Positions 5,724 through 13,168 of a stretch of 13,211 nt of DNA are shown here, piece by piece. The stretch spans positions 1 through 13,211 of the forward strand of contig DBKH01000095.1 of the NCBI GenBank assembly GCA_002297815.1, written 5' to 3'. Position 1 is the first letter of the stretch, and each line of letters begins with the position of its first letter. Under the pieces are notes generated by a model. That model did not search any database. It had not been told where the DNA came from and saw only the letters and a program-made list of their open reading frames with translations. Both the position numbers and the translations under genes were made by a program. The stretch comes from Bacteroidales bacterium UBA755 (lineage in GTDB: Bacteria; Bacteroidota; Bacteroidia; Bacteroidales; UBA932).

Positions 5724-6584
5724 ATGAGGCAATTAAAAATTACAAAGTCAATCACCAACCGCGAGAGCGCATCCTTGGACAAATACCTCCAGGAAATCGG
5801 TCGTGAGGAGTTGGTGTCACCGGAAGAAGAAGTTGAACTCTCACAAAGGATTCGTAAGGGTGATCAGAAAGCGTTGGAAAAGCTTACTAGGGCAAATCTT
5901 AGGTTTGTTGTTTCTGTCGCTAAACAGTATCAGAACCAAGGACTTAGCCTTCCGGATTTGATCAATGAAGGAAATCTCGGCTTGATTAAGGCTGCGGAGA
6001 AATTCGATGAGACGAGAGGCTTTAAATTCATTTCATACGCAGTGTGGTGGATCCGCCAGTCAATTCTTCAGGCTCTTGCCGAGCAATCTAGAATTGTTAG
6101 GCTTCCGCTCAATCAGGTCGGTTCCCTGAACAAGATCAACAAAGCTCTATCCCAGTTCGAGCAGAAGAACGAGAGAAGCCCATCCAACGAGGAACTCTCC
6201 GAAATGATTGACATTCCTCAGGACAAGATTTCCGACACACTAAGGGTTTCCGGCAGACATGTGTCTGTAGATGCCCCTTTCGTTGAGGGTGAGGATAACA
6301 GTTTGTTGGACGTGATACCTAACGATGACTCTCCGATGGCTGACAGAGGTCTTGTGAACGAGTCTCTCAGCACAGAGATTGAGAGATCGTTACAGATTCT
6401 TACATCGCGTGAGCGTGAGATCATCAAGTCGTTCTTCGGCATCGGCTGCCAGGAGATGACCCTCGAAGAGATTGGCGAAAGACTTGATCTGACTCGCGAA
6501 AGGGTTCGCCAGATTAAAGAAAAGGCAATCCGAAAGCTTAAGAAACCGTCTGCTAGTAAACTTCTAAAAACGTATCTCGGCTAA
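5724..6584 (+). CDS. rpoD: primary sigma factor RpoD, short Bacteroidota type
   Basis: The product is 286 residues and starts MRQLKITKSITNRESASLDK, the characteristic N-terminus of Bacteroidota housekeeping sigma factors, which lack the long region 1.1 of E. coli sigma-70. Region 2 is essentially the family consensus, with core-binding residues near NLRFVVSVAKQYQNQGL (58-74) and the -10 reading helix FISYAVWWIRQSI (103-115). Region 3.2 contains DAPFVEGEDNSLLDV (183-197). Region 4.2 carries the helix-turn-helix LEEIGERLDLTRERVRQIKEKA (247-268). The ATG at 5724 is preferred over one 18 bases upstream because it gives the conserved N-terminus. Its TAA overlaps the argS ATG by one base, so the two are probably translationally coupled. 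This factor would recognise the TTTG/TAnnTTTG promoters seen in this window. Confidence 0.97.
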   Translation: MRQLKITKSITNRESASLDKYLQEIGREELVSPEEEVELSQRIRKGDQKALEKLTRANLRFVVSVAKQYQNQGLSLPDLINEGNLGLIKAAEKFDETRGFKFISYAVWWIRQSILQALAEQSRIVRLPLNQVGSLNKINKALSQFEQKNERSPSNEELSEMIDIPQDKISDTLRVSGRHVSVDAPFVEGEDNSLLDVIPNDDSPMADRGLVNESLSTEIERSLQILTSREREIIKSFFGIGCQEMTLEEIGERLDLTRERVRQIKEKAIRKLKKPSASKLLKTYLG

Positions 6585-8371
6585 TGACTCCGGAACTTTT
6601 CATCGCCACGAAGGCTTCAGAAGCCATCAAGGCTCTCTATAACGCTGACATTGAACCATCTGCTCTTCAGGTTTCCGTCACAAGGAAGGAGTTTACAGGT
6701 GACTTCACATTGGTAGTTTTCCCTTTGTTACGCCTGTCTCATTCCACCCCTGAGAACACAGGAAATGCCATCGGAGAATGGCTCAAGACCAACGTGCCAG
6801 AAATCTCTGAATATAACTGCGTGAAGGGTTTCCTCAACCTGCTGTTCTCCAATCTGTTCTGGAACGAACTCTTTGGTGAGATTGTCTCAGACAAGGAATT
6901 TGGTGACCTGCCTAAGACCGGCAAGAACATCATGGTCGAGTTCTCTTCTCCGAACACAAACAAGCCTCTGCACCTCGGCCACATCAGAAATAACCTGCTC
7001 GGTGACTCTGTGTCAAGGCTTTTGAAAGCCAGCGGCAACAACGTGATCAAAACGACCCTTGTAAATGACAGGGGAGTGCACATCTGCAAGTCCATGTTAG
7101 CATGGCTCAAGGTGGGCAATGGTGCCACTCCAGAGTCAACTGGCATTAAGGGAGACCATCTCGTTGGTGACATGTACGTTGCTTTCAACGACATCTACAA
7201 GAAAGAGGTTGAGGAACTTGTGGCTGCAGGAATGGACGAGGAAACCGCCAAGAAAGAGGCTCCTTGCCTAAAGGAAGCTCACGAGATGCTCCAGAAATGG
7301 GAGGCCGGTGACAAAGAGGTCCGTGATCTCTGGTCTAAGATGAACAGTTGGGTTCTCAAGGGTTTTGACGAGTCCTACAAGGCTCTCGGAATCACTTTCG
7401 ACAAAGTTTACTATGAGTCTCAGACTTATCTTCTTGGCAAGGAATTGGTACAGAAAGGTTTGGATATGGGAGTCTTCGTCAAGGACCCTGACGGCTCAGT
7501 ATGGTGCGACCTTACTGCTGATGGACTTGACAGGAAACTGCTCATCCGCTCGGACGGTACCTCAGTCTATATCACACAGGATCTCGGAACTGCTGAAAGG
7601 CGTTTCGCGGAGTACCATCTCGACTCCCACGTCTATGTCGTGGGTAACGAACAGAACTATCACTTTCAGGTGCTGAAGCTGATTCTCAAGAAATTGGGAT
7701 TCGAATGGTCCGACAACATATTCCATCTTTCCTATGGAATGGTCGAATTGCCAGAAGGCAAGATGAAGTCCCGCGAGGGTACTGTTGTTGATGCTGACGA
7801 CCTCATCCAGAAGATGTACGAGGAGGCGAGGGCTACTTCCGATGAGTCTGGTAAGCTAGCTGACATGAGCGTGGAGGACAAGGAGAAACTTTATCACATG
7901 ATTGGTCTAGGAGCCCTTAAGTACTTCATCATCAAGGTTGATCCGAAGAAGACCATGCTCTTCAACCCTAAGGAGTCCATCGACTTCAACGGCAACACCG
8001 GCCCGTTCATCCAGTACACCCACGCCCGAATCCGCTCCATCCTGCGCAAGGCTGCAGAGAAAGGAATTGAATATGCCGCCTCTCCTCTGCCTAAGGTCGA
8101 GTTGAGTGCAAAGGAAATCAGACTAATAAAGCTCCTGAACACTTTTCCAGCAAAGATTTCGGAAGGTGCTCAGGCATATTCCCCAGCGGTTATTGCCAAC
8201 TACGCGTACGACCTCGCTAAGGAGTTCAATCAGTACTATCATGACACTCCGATTCTTAAAGAGGAAAACTCTGACATCCTTAAGATGCGCCTCGTTCTGA
8301 TTGACACCCTTTCAGGCGTGCTCCGCAAGGCTATGGGCATCCTGGGAATCGAGCTTCCTGAGAGAATGTAA
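6584..8371 (+). CDS. argS: arginyl-tRNA synthetase
   Basis: This 595-residue class I synthetase attaches arginine to its tRNA using ATP. The N-terminal Arg-tRNA-binding domain (about 1-105) is followed by the catalytic core, with the HIGH signature as HLGH at 130-133 within SSPNTNKPLHLGH. The second ATP-binding loop corresponds to KMKSREGT (393-400), a common ArgRS variant of KMSKS. The DALR-type anticodon-binding domain occupies about 480-595, and the protein ends GILGIELPERM, typical for the family. Translation starts on the ATG that overlaps the rpoD stop codon. ygiQ follows after eight bases, so the three form one operon. No anomalies were seen. Confidence 0.97.
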   Translation: MTPELFIATKASEAIKALYNADIEPSALQVSVTRKEFTGDFTLVVFPLLRLSHSTPENTGNAIGEWLKTNVPEISEYNCVKGFLNLLFSNLFWNELFGEIVSDKEFGDLPKTGKNIMVEFSSPNTNKPLHLGHIRNNLLGDSVSRLLKASGNNVIKTTLVNDRGVHICKSMLAWLKVGNGATPESTGIKGDHLVGDMYVAFNDIYKKEVEELVAAGMDEETAKKEAPCLKEAHEMLQKWEAGDKEVRDLWSKMNSWVLKGFDESYKALGITFDKVYYESQTYLLGKELVQKGLDMGVFVKDPDGSVWCDLTADGLDRKLLIRSDGTSVYITQDLGTAERRFAEYHLDSHVYVVGNEQNYHFQVLKLILKKLGFEWSDNIFHLSYGMVELPEGKMKSREGTVVDADDLIQKMYEEARATSDESGKLADMSVEDKEKLYHMIGLGALKYFIIKVDPKKTMLFNPKESIDFNGNTGPFIQYTHARIRSILRKAAEKGIEYAASPLPKVELSAKEIRLIKLLNTFPAKISEGAQAYSPAVIANYAYDLAKEFNQYYHDTPILKEENSDILKMRLVLIDTLSGVLRKAMGILGIELPERM

Positions 8372-8379
8372 GAAGTCAA

Positions 8380-10101
8380 ATGTCCGAGACTGATTACATG
8401 TTTCCGACTTCCCAAAAGGAAGTTAAAGCCTTAGGGTGGGACTACATCGACATCATCCTTTTCACGGGTGATGCCTTTGTGGACCACCCTTCTTTCGGCA
8501 CAGCCTGTATTGCCCGGTGGCTTCAGAATTTTGGCTATAGAGTTGCCGTTGTGCCTCAGCCCAACTGGAGGGATGACCTTCGTGACTTTAAGAAGTTAGG
8601 GGCTCCGAGGCTTTATTTTGGAGTGAACGCTGGTGCGATGGATTCAATGGTGAACCACTACACGGCTGGTAAGCGTCTTCGTCACGATGATGCCTACACT
8701 CCTGAGGGAAAATTCGGTCAGAGGCCTGACTATGCAGTCAGTGTTTACACCAACATACTCAAAGATTTGTTCCCTGATGTCCCTGTAATCATCGGAGGGG
8801 TCGAGGCTTCGCTTCGTCGTCTCACCCATTACGATTACTGGAAAGATGAATTGGTCCCTTCCATCTTACAATGGTGTAAGGCAGACTACCTTTGTTATGG
8901 AATGGGAGAAAAGCCGATGCTTGAACTGACAAGAGCCATTGAAGCACAGCGGAATATTCATGAAATCCATAACATACCGCAGATAGCATTCCGGATGAGC
9001 GGCAAATGGAAGGTCAAGGATCCTTTGGTGCTCCACTCGTTCGAAGAGTGCAAAAAGGACAAGATGGCATTCGCGGAGAATTTTCATCTAATTGAGACTC
9101 ATGCGAATATGATGCATCCAGCTACGATTATCGAGCCTGTCGGGAAGGGCTACGTGCAGATCAATCCGCCATATTCCCCGTCCACAACCGAGGAGATGGA
9201 TTCGTTCTGGGATTTACCTTTCACTAAGTTGCCGCATCCGCGCTACAAAGGGAAGAGGATTCCGGCATACGACATGATCAAAGACTCGATTATCACTCAT
9301 CGTGGTTGCTTCGGAGGGTGTAATTTCTGCACAATTGCGGCCCATCAGGGGAAGTTTATCCAGTCCCGCTCGCAGGCCTCTATTCTTGCGGAAGTGAGGA
9401 AATTGGCCAAGATGCCAGGATTTGCGGGGAATATCTCAGACCTCGGAGCTCCTACCGCGAATATGTACGGGATGCGAGGAAAGAACACTGATTTATGCGA
9501 CAAATGCCGCAGAAAATCATGCCTTTTCCCGGCTCCATGCCCGAACATGAACAGGTCTCACAAACAGATACTTGAACTATACCGAAAGGTCGATTCTGTC
9601 CCAGGAATCCGCCATTCCTACATCGGAAGTGGCATCCGTTATGATCTGTTTCTAGATGAGAAAGGTTTTGTTGATGAGACTTCCAAACCTTACCTGAAGA
9701 CTTTGATTCTTGACCACACTTCAGGTCGAATGAAAGTTGCCCCGGAACACACTGAGGACAAGGTCTTGCAGTACATAGCCAAGCCTTCTTTCAAGCTCTT
9801 TGAGAGACTTCGCTATGAGTTTGACAAGATCTGTGCACAGAACGGCCGCCGGACCGGCATCGTTCCGTACTTTATCTCATCCCACCCTGGATGCACGATG
9901 AAGGACATGGAAAACCTCTCGAAGAATCCTGCTTTGAAAGGAATATTCATGGATCAAGTGCAGGATTTCACCCCGACTCCTATGACCACTTCATCTGTGA
10001 TGTACTACACTGGAATCGATCCACGGACCATGAAACCTGTCTTCGTGGAACGTGATCCAGAGAAGAAAAAGCGTCAAAAATCATTTTTTTTTAGAAAATA
10101 G
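8380..10101 (+). CDS. ygiQ: YgiQ family radical SAM protein
   Basis: This 573-residue protein carries the family's N-terminal hallmark GDAFVDHPSFGTACIARWL (30-48) and PQPNW (59-63), a B12-binding-like region. The radical SAM core has the 4Fe-4S cluster Cys at 310, 314 and 317 in RGCFGGCNFC. A second Cys set, 373, 376, 381 and 387 (CDKC, then CLFPAPC), is also typical of YgiQ proteins and could hold another metal or cluster. The C-terminal part contains DFTPTPMTTSSVMYYTGIDP. The E. coli homologue is longer; the shorter C-terminus ending in a Lys/Phe-rich tail looks natural rather than broken. The reaction catalysed by the family is not established to my knowledge. It is the last gene of the rpoD-argS-ygiQ run. 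Confidence 0.93.
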   Translation: MSETDYMFPTSQKEVKALGWDYIDIILFTGDAFVDHPSFGTACIARWLQNFGYRVAVVPQPNWRDDLRDFKKLGAPRLYFGVNAGAMDSMVNHYTAGKRLRHDDAYTPEGKFGQRPDYAVSVYTNILKDLFPDVPVIIGGVEASLRRLTHYDYWKDELVPSILQWCKADYLCYGMGEKPMLELTRAIEAQRNIHEIHNIPQIAFRMSGKWKVKDPLVLHSFEECKKDKMAFAENFHLIETHANMMHPATIIEPVGKGYVQINPPYSPSTTEEMDSFWDLPFTKLPHPRYKGKRIPAYDMIKDSIITHRGCFGGCNFCTIAAHQGKFIQSRSQASILAEVRKLAKMPGFAGNISDLGAPTANMYGMRGKNTDLCDKCRRKSCLFPAPCPNMNRSHKQILELYRKVDSVPGIRHSYIGSGIRYDLFLDEKGFVDETSKPYLKTLILDHTSGRMKVAPEHTEDKVLQYIAKPSFKLFERLRYEFDKICAQNGRRTGIVPYFISSHPGCTMKDMENLSKNPALKGIFMDQVQDFTPTPMTTSSVMYYTGIDPRTMKPVFVERDPEKKKRQKSFFFRK

Positions 10102-10113
10102 TGCTGTTATAGC

Positions 10114-10142
10114 TTGCAATTCGGAAAAATGTCTTAATATTG
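10114..10142 (+). promoter_or_regulatory. Bacteroidota-type promoter upstream of the small acidic protein
   Basis: TTG at 10114-10116 is followed after 18 bases by TAATATTG at 10135-10142, one mismatch from TAnnTTTG. A start near 10149 would give a leader of about 50 bases that begins just before the hairpin at 10153-10179. Confidence 0.45.
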
Positions 10143-10152
10143 CACCCGAAAT

Positions 10153-10179
10153 CGGGACTGATGAAGTCCGTTTTTTTTT
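10153..10179 (+). terminator. Rho-independent terminator-like hairpin with nine T residues
   Basis: GGACT at 10155-10159 pairs with AGTCC at 10165-10169 around GATGA. The stem may be extended by C153/G170 with one bulged G. T residues run from 10171 to 10179. It lies 50 bases after the ygiQ stop and 20 bases before the next start, so it most simply ends the rpoD-argS-ygiQ transcript. It also lies downstream of the apparent promoter at 10114-10142, so it could act as an attenuator. Confidence 0.7.
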
Positions 10180-10199
10180 GAATAGTTTTATTTGGTTAT

Positions 10200-10568
10200 A
10201 TGAGCATGGCAGCAGATCAGAAAAAAAGACATGTGGTAAGCTACGAGAATATGTCCGAAGCACTAGCCGCAGCGTTTAATGAAAAATATCCAAGAGGCTT
10301 CAGTGATTATCTCCCTGACCTTGTCAAGTACCCGAAACCGGACGGCACTTCTTTCTATGCCGTTACAGTCGAGACGGATGATTCTATCAATCTTGTGAAG
10401 ATCAAGGTCAAGACAGACGATGCCGAGGCATTGGAAAGATGGCTTGAAGGCGAAGAGGATGCTGAGAACGAGGAGGTTGCAGGATCTTCCGCTGATGCTC
10501 CTGCAGACTCTGCTCTTCCTGATGACAACATCTCCCAGTACAGTGGCGACGACGACTCCGCGGAATAG
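10200..10568 (+). CDS. small acidic protein of unknown function
   Basis: This 122-residue protein has a compact N-terminal part of about 80 residues, HVVSYENMSEALAAAFNEKY (11-30) followed by SDYLPDLVKYPKPDG and FYAVTVETDD. It alternates hydrophobic and charged residues as a small alpha/beta fold would. The last 40 residues are low in complexity and strongly acidic (many Asp, Glu, Ser and Ala, ending GDDDSAE). The pattern resembles uncharacterised proteins I associate with Bacteroidales, but I cannot name a family. No signal peptide or membrane segment is present, so it is likely cytoplasmic. A second ATG two codons in is an alternative start. It has its own promoter candidate and a clear terminator, and so appears monocistronic. 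Confidence 0.75.
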   Translation: MSMAADQKKRHVVSYENMSEALAAAFNEKYPRGFSDYLPDLVKYPKPDGTSFYAVTVETDDSINLVKIKVKTDDAEALERWLEGEEDAENEEVAGSSADAPADSALPDDNISQYSGDDDSAE

Positions 10569-10591
10569 TTGCTTTTGGATAAATAACATAA

Positions 10592-10629
10592 GGCCTGATT
10601 TCCACTGGATTTCAGGCCGCTTTTCTTTT
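10592..10629 (+). terminator. Rho-independent terminator after the small acidic protein
   Basis: GGCCTGA at 10592-10598 pairs with TCAGGCC at 10612-10618. After a small TT/TT internal loop, TCC/GGA closes an ACT tip. A T-rich tail (GC then TTTTCTTTT) follows at 10619-10629. It ends only seven bases before the next ATG. Confidence 0.85.
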
Positions 10630-10635
10630 GGATGC

Positions 10636-11313
10636 ATGAATATTTACGTGAAAGTTCTGGCCGTTGCCATTCTATCAATTGTGGTGGGATGTTCAAACGG
10701 AACCGTCTCAATTTCAGATTTGAGTGATGGAGACCTGTTGTTTGTTGTTAACGAGAATGGCAATAACATAACCGAAGTGACGCAAGGTACCGATAATCTA
10801 AAGATAGACCATGTGGTAATCTTTGCGGAAGGTGACATCGTTGAGGCGATCCCTGAATTGGGGGTTGTGGAAAGCCCGTTGGACAGTTTTCTGGTCAGGC
10901 TGGCTGAAAATGAGGCTGTGCTTGTTGGCAGGATCGAAGGGTTGGATGTTGAAGCGAGTGTGACTAATGCCAGAAACTTCCTCGGTAAGCCATACGATGA
11001 CATATTCATGCCGAGTGACAGTGCGATATACTGTTCTGAGCTTGTACAAAAGTCATTTGTGTTTAATGGAAAGCGTCGGGGGAGTGAGGACAGCGACGGA
11101 TCGGTTTCGAGACTTGTCTTTGATGTGATCCCGATGTCATTTCACGACAGCACCGGCAATGTGACAGAGTTTTGGACAAAATTCTATGCCGCCCGTGGTA
11201 TGGCAGTCCCGGAAGAAACTCCCGGAACCAATCCCGGCCAACTCTCCCGTGATCCTAATGTCAAAATTTTGGGGAATTTATCATACTATAGGTCACTTAG
11301 ACAGGCTCAGTGA
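10636..11313 (+). CDS. predicted YiiX-like permuted papain-fold amidase, lipoprotein
   Basis: The 225-residue product begins MNIYVKVLAVAILSIVVGCS, a short basic start, a hydrophobic core and a lipobox-like VVGC with Cys19, so it is probably a lipid-anchored envelope protein. The core shows the order typical of YiiX/YaeF (peptidase C92) proteins, a circularly permuted NlpC/P60 fold. These features are DGDLLFVV (31-38), the probable catalytic His59 in KIDHVVIF, FLGKPYDDIF (115-124), and the probable nucleophile Cys133 in IYCSELV. Family members are thought to cleave amide or ester bonds in peptidoglycan or lipids; the substrate here is unknown. The frame is open upstream to 10420, but that part only overlaps the previous gene. 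The final residues and the stop codon fall within a palindromic repeat, so the natural C-terminus may once have been different. Confidence 0.75.
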   Translation: MNIYVKVLAVAILSIVVGCSNGTVSISDLSDGDLLFVVNENGNNITEVTQGTDNLKIDHVVIFAEGDIVEAIPELGVVESPLDSFLVRLAENEAVLVGRIEGLDVEASVTNARNFLGKPYDDIFMPSDSAIYCSELVQKSFVFNGKRRGSEDSDGSVSRLVFDVIPMSFHDSTGNVTEFWTKFYAARGMAVPEETPGTNPGQLSRDPNVKILGNLSYYRSLRQAQ

Positions 11314-11339
11314 CCGCACTTCGACAGGCTCAGTGACCG
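11294..11339. repeat. tandem pair of 23-base repeat units
   Basis: Two head-to-tail copies, 11294-11316 and 11317-11339, differ at one base (CACTTAGACA versus CACTTCGACA, then GGCTCAGTGACCG). Further copies occur inverted at 11359-11383 and direct at 13169-13191. Copy one contains the TGA stop of the lipoprotein gene. Confidence 0.9.
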
Positions 11340-11381
11340 ATGTTCTGAAGACTCAACGATCGGACGCTGAGCATGTCGAAG
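11319..11381. repeat. palindromic element between convergent genes
   Basis: The left arm 11319-11341 and right arm 11359-11381 are reverse complements at 20 of 23 positions, around a 17-base loop. It lies between two converging genes and would form a hairpin in both transcripts, so it may serve as a two-way terminator although T runs are lacking. The minus-strand gene's stop codon (11384-11386) lies immediately beside it. Confidence 0.85.
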
Positions 11382-11383
11382 CG

Positions 11384-12202
11384 TCAAAGTAGTTTCGCCA
11401 GACTGTCATAGTACTGCTTGCTGACCGGAATATGTCCGACCCCATCACGGATGAACTCCGTGTAGATCACCCCGTCCTTGTCCCGGCTCAACACCTTGAT
11501 GTGCCGTGGGTTGACATAATACGACCGGTGGCAGCGCACGAATCCGTGCTTGATTGCATCCGTTTCAAGGCTTTTCATTGAGTTCCTCAGCTGATAAGTC
11601 TTTACCCTCTCGTTCTCCAGATAGTGAATGTTGATGTAGTTCGCATCCGCACTCACGTAAAGCACAGCAGCCGGATCTATCGTCAGTTTCAACCTTTTGT
11701 GCTCATCGTAGAACTTGACAAGCGACTCATTTGGAGCCTTGCCAGCATCTATCAAATCTTGATTCTTGTTCGAGATTATGCGTAGAAGAGCGTTGAATAG
11801 ATACGGATAGACCAATGTCAGGCAGACAACCTCAAAGCAATATGGGAGCGCAGTGAAGTAAGGCATCCCTCCGCTTTTTCTGTAGAACAGTGATGTGTAG
11901 AGCGCGAAAAAGAATGCGGTGATGAGAATTTCTCCTATGCACCAGACCACGTAGTGCCACCATTTAAAAGGAATATACTTGTACAGAAACGAGAAAACAA
12001 GTCTGGTCAGAGCCAACACTCCGAGCATGATGCAAGACAGCATCAGAAGGTGGAAAGTCCACGATTTCCCGCCTACATTGTAGAAATCCGACAAAGAGAA
12101 CGGATTATAGACAAAGCAGAACACGAAAAAGAAAAGCGGCAGAAGAACCGCATACTTGACTTGGCGCGCATAGCCTTTCGAGACTCTCAATGGTGTGTTC
12201 AT
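11384..12202 (-). CDS. membrane-anchored LytTR-domain transcription regulator
   Basis: The 272-residue product has four predicted membrane segments at about 17-33, 49-73, 81-106 and 115-141. A linker of roughly 30 residues and a C-terminal LytTR DNA-binding domain (about 170-271) follow. The latter shows VSADANYINIHY (183-194), the FVRCHRSYYVNPRHI block (221-235) and the terminal IPVSKQYYDSLAKLL, all typical. LytTR domains contact direct repeats in DNA through beta-strand loops. There is no receiver domain and no histidine kinase gene nearby, so it looks like a one-component sensor that binds DNA from the membrane; that is inference. It is convergent with the lipoprotein gene and divergent from the thioesterase gene. 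The stop codon abuts a palindromic repeat, but the domain is complete. Confidence 0.88.
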   Translation of the reverse strand: MNTPLRVSKGYARQVKYAVLLPLFFFVFCFVYNPFSLSDFYNVGGKSWTFHLLMLSCIMLGVLALTRLVFSFLYKYIPFKWWHYVVWCIGEILITAFFFALYTSLFYRKSGGMPYFTALPYCFEVVCLTLVYPYLFNALLRIISNKNQDLIDAGKAPNESLVKFYDEHKRLKLTIDPAAVLYVSADANYINIHYLENERVKTYQLRNSMKSLETDAIKHGFVRCHRSYYVNPRHIKVLSRDKDGVIYTEFIRDGVGHIPVSKQYYDSLAKLL

Positions 12203-12230
12203 GGCTTAATTTCTTGTCCAAAAGCCCAAA

Positions 12231-12289
12231 TTTCCGTCCCGAATATCATTGGGATGAAAACTGAAATTCGGTTTTTTCGTCCCTAATTT
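12231..12289. promoter_or_regulatory. three GGGAYG-centred motifs, possible operator
   Basis: On the minus strand AAATTAGGGACGAAAA (12289-12274) and ATATTCGGGACGGAAA (12246-12231) match at 13 of 16 positions and lie 43 bases apart. A related ATTGGGATGAAAA reads on the plus strand at 12248-12260, forming an imperfect inverted repeat with the second copy. The first copy overlaps the -7 box of the LytTR promoter. An autoregulatory site is plausible but unproven. Confidence 0.4.
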
Positions 12290-12313
12290 ACTGCAATTTT
12301 TCCGCCAAACAAA
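12283..12313 (-). promoter_or_regulatory. promoter of the LytTR regulator gene
   Basis: The minus strand reads TTTG (12313-12310), a 19-base spacer, then TAAATTAG (12290-12283), one mismatch from TAnnTTTG. The start would be near 12276, giving a leader of about 74 bases. Confidence 0.5.
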
Positions 12314-12352
12314 AGCTTTAGTGTCATTTTTAGTACATGTGACCACACTTTC

Positions 12353-12383
12353 TTCGTCACGACATTCGAATTAGATATTTTTG
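12353..12383 (+). promoter_or_regulatory. promoter of the acyl-ACP thioesterase gene
   Basis: TTCG at 12353-12356 (one change from TTTG) is followed after 19 bases by TATTTTTG at 12376-12383, a perfect TAnnTTTG. The start would fall near 12390, about 53 bases before the ATG. Confidence 0.55.
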
Positions 12384-12442
12384 CATTGCAGTCTGAGGAA
12401 ATAGCATTCCTAGGCTGGTGTTAGATAGTAAATATTCAAAAC

Positions 12443-13159
12443 ATGACACAGATAGTAAACACATTCGAATACTCCGTTGCCCCGGAGAACATAGACTTCC
12501 AAGGACACGCTACCGTGCCGTCAATCTGCGGCTGCATCATCAACGCCATCGGACAGAACATCCGTAGGGAAGGATGCGGGATAGACGTGATGAAAAACGC
12601 TGGGCGTTCATGGGTTTTGCTTCGCTCTGCCTTTGAGATTGACGAAAGGCCGGCTCTTTATGACAACTATAATGTCAAGGTCTGGCCTGTGAAAGGTAAA
12701 GGTCTCACCTACAACCGATGTGTCAAGCTCACAAATTCAGAGGGTGAGGAGATTGGCCGTGGCACTACTGAATGGTGCGTGATAGACATCAATTCCAGAA
12801 AGCCGATTTTTCCTGAGCTAGGACTTTCAGAGGTGGACATTCCACTTCCTTGCAAGAGTCCGCGAAGAATCCTGGACTTCCTGCCGGATTTCATCAAGCA
12901 CAAGGAAATTGGCTACAGCGAGTGTGATTTCAACGGGCACCTGAACAACACCCATTACATCGAGATGTTCTATAACCTATTGCCAGAGAGTGTGTTGTCT
13001 AGCGGACTTTTCACTAGAATCGACATCAATTTTAGACGTGAGGTCCACAGGGGCGATGATGTGGCTTTCGGCATCCGCAAGGCTAGTGACGAGGAGTATC
13101 TCTTTATGGCAAAAACGGGAGACGCGACTCTCTGCCACGCCTCCCTGCAAGCTATTTAG
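12443..13159 (+). CDS. acyl-ACP thioesterase, FatA/FatB-like
   Basis: The 238-residue protein fits the double hot-dog acyl-ACP thioesterase family, which releases free fatty acids from acyl carrier protein. The first hot-dog (about 5-120) holds the long helix PSICGCIINAIGQNI (26-40) and the strand WCVIDINSRKP. The second (about 155-235) holds the catalytic-type motif YSECDFNGHLNNTHYIEMF (158-176), with Asp162, Asn164 and His166 matching the plant FatA/FatB catalytic residues. The Glu in NFRREVHRGD (Glu200) is a possible further active-site residue. Chain-length preference cannot be read from sequence. It has its own promoter, divergent from the LytTR regulator gene, which might control it. 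A palindromic repeat begins nine bases after its stop. Confidence 0.92.
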   Translation: MTQIVNTFEYSVAPENIDFQGHATVPSICGCIINAIGQNIRREGCGIDVMKNAGRSWVLLRSAFEIDERPALYDNYNVKVWPVKGKGLTYNRCVKLTNSEGEEIGRGTTEWCVIDINSRKPIFPELGLSEVDIPLPCKSPRRILDFLPDFIKHKEIGYSECDFNGHLNNTHYIEMFYNLLPESVLSSGLFTRIDINFRREVHRGDDVAFGIRKASDEEYLFMAKTGDATLCHASLQAI

Positions 13160-13168
13160 AATTAATGT

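Noticed and set aside
10420..10635. Longer start for the YiiX-like lipoprotein.
   Set aside because: The added part overlaps the acidic protein gene and a terminator, and would bury the clear signal peptide starting at 10636.
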